DNA of 64,000 nt from Papaver somniferum (taxonomy: Eukaryota > Streptophyta > Magnoliopsida > Ranunculales > Papaveraceae). Of this stretch, positions 57,001 to 64,000 are shown one piece after another. The DNA lies in the NCBI RefSeq assembly GCF_003573695.1, contig NC_039361.1:133084777-133148776 (forward strand), given 5' to 3'. Position numbers and translations under genes: made by a program. Within the stretch, counting starts at the first letter, position 1, and every line of letters starts with the position of its first letter. The notes under the pieces were generated by a model that saw only the letters and a list, made by a program, of their open reading frames with translations, ran no database searches and was not told the DNA's origin.

Positions 57001-58522
57001 ATAGCTAACAACAGCCAATTGGGATGACTGACCTGATCTTGGTGGTGGAAACAATAAAATTTGTTGACCCTTCAGCTTCTTGTTTGGATTCTCAGGACAT
57101 GTTCCTAAATGTGTTTTCATGCTGGAGGTGCCATTTACTCGACTATCTGCTTGCAACTTCTTCTTGCAGTGCTTACATTGGGATTGTTTGTCATTGAGCC
57201 TTGTAAAATCATTCCATACTTTCGACCTCACTTTTCCCTTCTTCTTTGGTTCAGTTTCAGCTGCAGGGTCATGTGTAACCTGCTGAGTTTCTTGTGTAGC
57301 ATCAACTTGAGGTGTTGGTGTTGCAGAAATTGTCACTTTAGTAGACTCAGCTGCAGGGGATTGAGAGGCTGGAGATGTACCTGCCATCTTGCAGATCGAT
57401 AATGAAATTGAACTTGATCCAAGCATTACCACCTACAACAAACATCATTTCCAACACTTAGTTCAAGAAGCAACAATACAATCAGCATTACAATCATAGA
57501 ATTACAATCATGGATTTCATCATCAAACCCTAGCCACTAAACTAATCAGCATTATAATTTGTAACTCTAACAACTCAGTTACCAAATTCTCACTTCACAA
57601 TATTACACAAATAGTTCCAACAACAATTTCTCAAAGAGTAATTAATATAACAACAATACTTAATAGATTTAAACACCCATTAAAACCCTTTTGCTCATAG
57701 ATACATAGTCACAGACTCACAGATGATAAATCACTTCAAGGGTTTTACATCAAAAAAACCTATTTCATAATCAACACTGAAGATTGAACTCAAATCAAAC
57801 AGAACAAGTCAAGTGAAGGGTTTTACCTGTTTGATCTGACAATACTCTTTTAATGATGAACTCCAGCTGTTGGTAATTCAATACTCATCAAGGTCTGAGA
57901 ACATAAAACCAAAAAAAATAAATTATAACCCTAAATTGATTGATAAACAGTAATCGATTGACTTAACAAATCGATTGATTAAACATATTTCAAACCATCT
58001 CGAGTATCAAAAGAAACCCTAAAATAAATAAATAAAACCTAGAAATTGATAAAAAAAAATCAATCGAAGAGAAAACAACTTACTAGATCATAGTGATAGA
58101 GGTGGTAGTGCAGCACCTTGATGGAGGTAGAGGAGGCGAATCAGGCGACTATATGCAGGAGGAGAAGATTCTGGTAATGGATTGGAGGTGACTGGAGAGA
58201 TATGGAGTTGGAGAGGGAGAGAAGAAGAAATGAAATGGCTGCAGAAATAGTTTAGGGTTTCCAGTTTTTATACTCTAGGGTTACTCGATTTTAGACGGTT
58301 AGGATTAATCCTAATAGAAATAAATCAACGGCCTATAATAATCGGTTATCGGTTCGGTTAGGGTGCGGTTAGTAGTGGAACCGATAGCCGATCCGAATAT
58401 CCAATGGTTACCCAAATTAAAACCGACACCGACCGTTAGATTATTGGTTCGGTGCGGTTACGGTTCGGTTAGTGCGGTTATCAGTTCGGTTGCGGTTATC
58501 GGTTCGGTTCTGTGCAGCCCTA
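54042..58522 (-). mobile_element. hAT transposon (~4.5 kb)
   Basis: The 8-bp target duplication TACTTGTC lies at 54034-54041 and 58523-58530. Left end TAAGCCTGCACACGGTTCGG; the right end, reversed, reads TAGGGCTGCACAGAACCG, so the TIRs are short and imperfect, as is usual for hAT. Subterminal regions are crowded with GGTTCGGTT/GCGGTT motifs in both orientations (54050-54205 and 58340-58510), likely transposase-binding sites. The inside holds a minus-strand transposase gene. The conserved target duplication and full length suggest a relatively young insertion, though the transposase is frameshifted. Confidence 0.93.
54882..57387 (-). pseudogene. hAT transposase gene (frameshifted)
   Basis: Likely start M-A-G-T-S at 57387. 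The first exon, to ~56485, encodes a Ser/Thr/Pro-rich N-terminus, a BED zinc finger (C-K-H-C-K-K...H-L-G-T-C) and the start of the RNase H-like core (T-T-D-T-W-T-S, T-L-D-N). It joins, across a GT-AG intron, to 56371 (V-R-C-P-A-H-V-L). 56371-55880 continues the core (D-V-K-T-R-W-N-A-T-Y-L-M-L). A 1-nt deletion near 55893 and a poly(T) run near 55645-55660 break the frame between L-K-I-F-F-D-A-T and L-L-D-P-E-R-K. 55382-54882 encodes the hAT dimerization domain (F-D-I-L-A-W-W, S-V-A-S-E-S-A-F-S). All domains are present in order, so it was recently a full transposase; as read it is not translatable in one piece. Confidence 0.85.
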
Positions 58523-58605
58523 TACTTGTCTAGGTGGTGGATAGACAAAATGAGTTTTGTGCGGTGGGGAAAAGGTTCCTTGCGACAAATTAAGCCGAGC
58601 GGGTC

Positions 58606-59775
58606 AATATGGAACGGTCGGCTCATACTAGGATGAGGCTCGTTTCAATATGGGGCGACTGTCCCACAGTGATCCGACGACGGTCGGGTTTACAAAAGCT
58701 AGTTTCTCCACCTGTAAAAAATCAATCCATCAAACAATTAACTCACGCCAAAATTATTTATGCTCTTGAATGTTTTCCATTATAAATCTTTCTCTTGAAA
58801 TATTTCATAAGGCTATTTATTTATTTTTGTGAAACCAAACTTGAGACTGCTGTAAATAAGATACGTGGTAGTTTGAAAAAAATTGAAAATGAAAAAAGGG
58901 AAAGAGTTGTGCAAGTTTTAGAAGTTAATCCAGGAAAATGTCGTGCTAAAAAGCAAAGAAAAATTCCATTTTTGAAAATTAACAACCAAAATTTCAAAAA
59001 CAAAGGCGAAACATTTCAGTTTTTGGCGAAGCAGTTCACGAGCGCTTGAATGGAAGATGCATCAAATGAAGAAAATCAGGAGGCCAAAGATTCTTCTAGA
59101 TTTTTATTGATGTTAATATTTATTAAGTTCTTATTATTATTTAAGTTTATATCTTGTAAAAGAAGTGGCGGTAATATTAATTAATAAAAATATTTATACC
59201 TCAAATTAGATTCCTATTTTGTATTAAGCGATACTTATCACATTTAGACTTGCATATAAAGTAACTCGATTTCATAACTATAACAATAACATTAAACTAT
59301 ATCAAATTCAGGGACATTGCAAAAACATCAGACTATATCATAATTTGACTCCTCGTTTCTGCGACAAACATTGCAAAAACTTTTTTCCAAAATAGTCGTT
59401 TGCGAAAAATACGTAACACTGTTGATATTTTCTCTTGATTGAAAAACATAAGTTGTGCAAATTGCTAAATCTTCTTCCTGAGTGAACTTGGGACCACAAA
59501 ATTATAAGAAGATAAAAGTGAAATTATAAGAAGTTGTGGACGTAGAAGGTGTAGAAGGTGTGGTTTTGGAGTTGAAAATGGTTGCATTTATAAGGAGTGG
59601 AATTAGAGTCGTTGGATGAGAATAGGCTGAATAGCCATTGTTGGCTCTATCAAGCCCGACCGCCTCAATATGATACGAGGCTCGTCTATAAGTGAACCGC
59701 GTCTCGGCTCAATTTAGGCCGATCGGCCTATGTTGATGTTTTCCTCTCAAGTTGAGCCGACCGTCCCATGTTAGG
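58606..59775. mobile_element. possible inverted-repeat element
   Basis: ATATGGAACGGTCGGCTCA near 58609-58627 reappears inverted at ~59754-59772 (reverse complement ACATGGGACGGTCGGCTCA). Both ends also share GAGGCTCGT-type blocks. Between them is AT-rich sequence with an 84-codon Lys-rich ORF (58795-59049) lacking any recognised domain. No clear target duplication found. Candidate DNA transposon or MITE-like relic. Confidence 0.35.
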
Positions 59776-60592
59776 GGTGGATTAGGATAAAAAATGGAAC
59801 AATGTAAAGTATATCCAGTATATAAACATCATAAAAAATAAAATATATACACTTAATGTAGAAACTAAACTAGAATGGAAGGAGTATTTTAAAAGTAACA
59901 TTTAATATGCAAATTTCTTTGTACATGTTAGAGGTTTTAACTTTTAAATGAAGCTTAAGCCGTTCGTTTATTTTAAAGATCTAAATTATTTTTTTGTGGA
60001 AAAATGTCTCAAAGTGTACCTCTGTTTTCTTCAGCATCAAAACAATATCGTTTTCTTTAATTTGAAATATTCTTGTTCCGATACGAAGGAACAATAACCA
60101 TAATCCAACACTGAAAGAAATAATTTTTATAAATAATATTCGGAGTTTTTAATAAAATGTCCATGTGGGAAAATACATTTAATAAAATACCCACGTTTTT
60201 TTCATAATATATTTAATACCTACTGTTTGACCTTTTCCATCCCGTTTTTTTGGAAAAACGCCTAACAGCTGTCAGAAGAAAGGCGGCTTAAATTGGTCAT
60301 GTTAAAAGACATATAGCCCTTGAATCAGTTGAGCTGGCTCGAGTTGGAACACTGAGTTAGTACTCCTGACTCACATTAGTAACACCCTGCTTACAGTTGT
60401 CATGATCTTAAAGGAAAATTCAACGGCCCTGATTTAACCCCCATGCAAAAAGATGTTCTTTAATTGGGAAACGCTCAACAATGATTCAATATTCAAATTT
60501 TATATATATAAGAGTGAACTCTGATGATAACACCATTAATGGTTCTGCAACATATATTGTAATTGTTTTCAGTAACTGTTATACTATTTATC
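59776..60592. other. intergenic, no gene seen
   Basis: AT-rich. It includes a GGAAGGAGTAT motif near 59877 reminiscent of a Stowaway end, but no matching left end was confirmed. Confidence 0.4.
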
Positions 60593-61093
60593 ATCTAAAG
60601 TTAATTGAGTCTCGACGTACAGAATTTGCAGCATCTCTTCACACTTTTTCAACCTCTTTCTCATACTTTTTCCATCTTTCATATGTATAATCATATGTCG
60701 GAAGTTCGTGTCTGCCAACCTGGCATGAGCTATGTTTGTCATGTTGCCATTACATACGGTAGATCTTAGATTCTTGTAAAACACCAAGGTACTTAAAATT
60801 TTGAACTTTAAAAGAGTATCAAGTAAAGTGTATAATGTGATTAAAGTGGACTAACTACCATCCATGACATTCAAACAAAGAGGGTGAAACAAGTGTTTGC
60901 AAGGAAATTCATGCATCTTGTCATTTATAACCAAGTTTTCACCGCAAACAGCACATTCAGTACCAATGCCAAACCACATTAAGTTTTCCTTGTTCGCAAT
61001 GATTGTTGGAAGGTTTTCCACCGCTTTCTTACTTGCTGGTGGTGCTCCCAAAGGACGAGAACCAAGACTCTGTAGCATCGAATAAAGAACCAA
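60593..61093 (-). pseudogene. AIP2-like RING-type E3 ligase, pseudogene
   Basis: Minus-strand 61080-60860 reads G-A-P-P-A-S-K-K-A-V-E-N-L-P, then C-A-V-C-G-E-N-L-V...P-C-K-H-L-F-H-P-L-C-L, a RING-H2 first half. The linker before it is characteristic of plant AIP2/RING1-type ubiquitin ligases. The RING tail follows at ~60725-60600: C-Q-V-G-R-H-E-L-P-T, then Y-E-R-W-K-K-Y-E-K-E, where the family has C-P-I-C-R-H-E-L-P-T. Thus the last zinc-binding Cys is Gly, and a TGA interrupts the Glu/Lys-rich C-terminus. The first half runs into TAG at ~60853. Possible upstream exons (ATG at 61579-61581, acidic E-E-E-D-E; another piece near 61360) could not be joined in frame. Not functional as a RING ligase. 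Confidence 0.75.
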
Positions 61094-61747
61094 GATTACG
61101 TATAAGAAACTCCTACTAATTCAGCGGAACTTAGACATAAGAAAAACATAGTAGTGCCTAGTTTGTTAAACACAAAGGGACTTATTTCCTTAATAGTTTC
61201 TTTTTCGTCTACTTCATATCCATATCTAGAAACACAATTGGAAGAATAGATGCATCGAGAGGTCAACAATACCTGTAGTGAAAGACTTAGGTGGGTTTGG
61301 CTTGAATCCTTTTATGGTACGCACTTCAACTTTAACCAGTAGAAGAATCGGGTGGTGGTGCTGCAGGAAAGAGAATTGCAAGATCCCATGACCTCCACAA
61401 ACAAATGAATATTTTTATAATCAGTAACAAAAATCCCATCGTAAAAAATTACGCAATTATACAGTTTAAATCACATGTGAGAAAAGGAAAATAACCTATG
61501 TAGTATATCTATGGTTGTACAACTTTGTGTAGATTTTTCATCTTCTTCTTCTTGATCAATAAGAATTGGATCGTTCTCCATGACTCAAAAACACGAAAAC
61601 GCTTTATAATCTTGTTTTTGATAGGAAATCCAGGACCTGCCAAACCGGTGAAATCAGACACACAATTACACGATTAGATTTTCCACCTTAATCATTAAAA
61701 ACAATAAATTTTTGGTTAAGTGGTCATATCACCGATCAATATGTAAG
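61094..61747. other. 5' flank of the RING pseudogene
   Basis: May include decayed exons of the same gene. The minus strand at 61581-61496 gives M-E-N-D-P-I-L-I-D-Q-E-E-E-D followed by a GT donor. The segment ending at ~61360 starts after a CTGCAG acceptor-like site. These do not form one open frame, so they are listed only as possible exons. Confidence 0.3.
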
Positions 61748-61935
61748 AGCATTTCTCGGTTGAACTCGCAAGCATTGCTATCTCAATCTTGTTTGTCAAT
61801 GTTAGTGATCAAAACTATAAGTCTTGATTTATAGTCTACTTATAGATGTCTCGGACTAGGATAGATTGTGTAGTTGATCATTAGACTTCATGGAGTTCAT
61901 CAATAGAAGACGAAGAACTACTAAGGAGAGCTTCG
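61748..61935. repeat. second copy of the 26-kb repeat (fragment)
   Basis: GAGCATTTCTCGGTTGAACTCGCAAGC...AGTCTTGATTT...TCGGACTAGGATAGA...GAAGAACTACT aligns with 25990-26168, the start of the unclassified insertion in the Ty3 3' LTR. Same orientation. Similarity fades near 61935. Shows the element is a repeat family. Confidence 0.8.
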
Positions 61936-62904
61936 GAAGAGGATGTGGTAGCGGCTCGTGAAGAAGATGTTGAAGCAGCCTCCAATAATGGTTGCGGTGA
62001 AGGCGTTGTTAATCTCGTCGATAATTAGATTTCCCACTTGTTACTTTATTTCGTCGATGAGCATCTTATCATGGCTTGTAGATATTTTTTTTGTACTCAC
62101 TGGTTTTTGTTTATGTGACTGGATCCCGAACTTTATCGAATGATAGTTCTTTACTCGTGTTATCTTGAGACTCTAGATGTAGCACTATCCGGTAGGGTTA
62201 CAATAGAATCATCCTTCTATCGGGATGACAATCGCATTAATAATTATCTATCTGGAGATAATTGACGTATGCTAGAGGAAAACATGTCTTGCTCAAGAGC
62301 CGAGCCGACTTCTATTCTGGTAATATACGCCAAACTCCCTCATGAATTTTCTTGACTGTCACCATCTAGTGCTTACCCCGCAATAGCGTCACTATTACGT
62401 ACTAAGCAAGGGACTTAATGTTGACGGTGGTTTTCAGTTCAGGGCTAAAATTGTGAAACCTTGTATTTAATGCTGCCATCCTGCAAAGGAACTAAGCCAG
62501 TTGAAAAGTAATAAGTTCCTAAGCCTCTTCGCTCATATATGTATTGAGCAATTCAATATATCTGTGTATATAAAATTTATTCAGAATGGTGCATGTATCA
62601 ACGGTCCCAAATATTCTATAAATTTTATCTTACGCCAGCATTATTCACTAATGCATGGCATGCCTAGTATTTTCCTATGCTATGTTCCCCAGCCGAACTC
62701 TCAATATTGGCATGACATGACGATTCATGTTCACTCACAGCGGAGTAGCACGAATCTCCCGAAGTGTCAGTATTAAAACCTGCGTGAAAATACTCAGGAA
62801 CACACAGTTTACGTCACACTCTGATAAAGAGATGTTCTTTGCTCAATGCGCTTTTAATTAAAAGTTAGCATGATCGACGCGCTTAAATTCCCTAAGAAAA
62901 ACAT
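61936..62904. other. gene-free stretch
   Basis: No gene recognised. May be the remainder of a diverged relative of the insertion at 25985-28687, but no clear alignment was seen beyond 61935. Confidence 0.35.
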
Positions 62905-64000
62905 AGACTGTCCATGTCAGTCTTAAGGAGCAATCACGGACACACGATTTGGACAGTCAATTCAATAAGCCTAGCCTCTTGATAGCAGAACCAAGCAAAC
63001 CTCGGGATGTCCACCGGTGGGCCCACTGTTGTCCCAACCAATCGGAATCTCCTTAGCCCGCCAGCAACATACATGGTCGCTAGCCAGAACAGGTCATGAT
63101 CGTGTTGTTGGGAGAATCTCAACGAACTAAAGACCAACCATAACAGTCTCAAAATCCATCATGTCCGCCCAACTTAGCTAGCCTAGTTGGACGGTTTAGA
63201 TCTTCCTTCGAATGATCAAATAGGTGCCGGTGTAATCACCGGAGACCCAACTTCATCCTTGGACAATCGACTTTCCCATGACAAGCCAAGAGTGCATCAA
63301 ACCGTTTGCTCAAAGTAAGGTGAACGCGTTGTTTCAGAAACCCTAATATGCATTGCGGCACATGTTGCTGCCGCGAAACGATCACATCCATCCATCTTCA
63401 CCAGCCAAATTGAATGGCTTAGATCCAATTTTCGGCGACCTAAAAGATGTCAGCATGCTCGCCGGCAACCCGCCTTTGCATCTGGCCAATCAGCCTTCTC
63501 AAACCAACTCCCAGTACTTCCAATCGATTAACCTAAATAGGGTTGGCCACACGACTTTTAAACCTTAAATTGAATCAACGGCAGTACACAACTGCCGCAA
63601 ATAATCTTGTCCATCCAACTTCTCTAGCCTAGTCGGATAGCCTAGATTTATTTTCAATAGGCCAACAGGGTAACGTCGTGATCACCGGCCATCCCTCCTC
63701 TATAGAAAACGACCGTCCAAGTCGTGTCTTGACCATAGGATTCCCAAATGATCGCCTAAAGGTGGCCATTCGCGTTGCTTATATGCAATTCTAATGATTC
63801 AACAACAGTCATTAACTGCCACAAATCGTTTCAACCACTCAACTTGGTTGGCCGATTCAAGCGGTCCAGATCTAACCTGGATCGACCGATAGAATTTTAG
63901 AATGGCTACCAGTCATCATTCTCATATAGGGACCGACCGTCCAGCCTCAGGAACATGCGCACAACTCATACTAGATCCCTGAAAATGGTCGGTCACGCTC
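62905..64000. repeat. diverged ~225-bp tandem array
   Basis: A block of the form (CAACTGCCGCAAAT..TC...CCATCCAACTT...AGCC...GG...TAGATCT) recurs at ~63133, 63361, 63586 and 63810, spacing 224-228 bp. A TCACCGG/GACCGTCC half-unit lies between repeats, and a more diverged unit begins ~62905. The array runs off the window edge. GC content is higher than in the surroundings. Looks like a satellite or a tandemly repeated transposon region. Confidence 0.65.

Noticed and set aside
56031..57402. Plus-strand ORFs within the hAT element
   Set aside because: Antisense shadows of the minus-strand transposase exons.
62501..63568. Short ORFs near the window end
   Set aside because: No domains; those beyond 62905 fall in the tandem array and do not recur in frame between units.

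Overview
This is plant nuclear DNA, AT-rich, from a dicot-like angiosperm. Genes have short introns and one plant-specific family is tandemly duplicated. Ty1/copia, Ty3/gypsy (Athila- and Tat-like), LINE, hAT, Mutator-like, TRIM and Stowaway elements fill the rest. The species cannot be fixed from sequence alone; a Ranunculales/Papaver-like genome is only a guess.

Genes. The only clear host gene family is TRICHOME BIREFRINGENCE-LIKE (TBL, PMR5/Cas1p-type wall polysaccharide O-acetyltransferases). Five same-strand copies share a five-exon structure: A (1-1608, 5' end outside the window), B (5012-6730, intact, 448 aa), C (7272-9456, pseudogene), D (13047-14954, pseudogene) and E (51627-53393, intact, 456 aa). 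An exon-2 scrap lies near 50.5 kb. A-D are close together; a ~34 kb block of nested transposons separates D from E. Intron 2 uses a GC-AG donor in B, D and E but GT-AG in A. A broken RING-E3 (AIP2-like) pseudogene lies on the minus strand at 60.6-61.6 kb.

The transposon nest (about 15.35-49.98 kb). The outermost layer appears to be an old copia element, with related LTRs at ~15347-15545 and 49819-49980 and a pol C-terminal remnant near 49.5 kb. Inside it is a LINE (15.8-31.2 kb) split by a defective Ty3 element (18935-29013). The LINE reading frame resumes exactly on the far side. The Ty3 3' LTR is itself split by a 2.7 kb unclassified insertion (25985-28687), and a 1728-bp tandem duplication was then laid over these junctions. 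Two Athila-like non-autonomous elements follow: 31235-37698 (target duplication CCAGT) and 39333-48159 (target duplication GGGCG).

Most unusual content. The Ty3 element carries two tandem antisense ORF copies between its integrase remnant and 3' LTR, plus two minisatellites, one with a 128-bp higher-order period. The Athila-like elements keep gag/protease or only an accessory ORF, lack RT and integrase, and carry several polypurine-tract-like G-runs, some encoded in frame as S/P-K-F-G-G.

Right side. A hAT element (54042-58522, target duplication TACTTGTC) with a recognisable but frameshifted transposase is followed by a possible inverted-repeat element, the RING pseudogene, a second copy of the repeat seen at 26 kb, and a diverged ~225-bp tandem array that runs off the window end.
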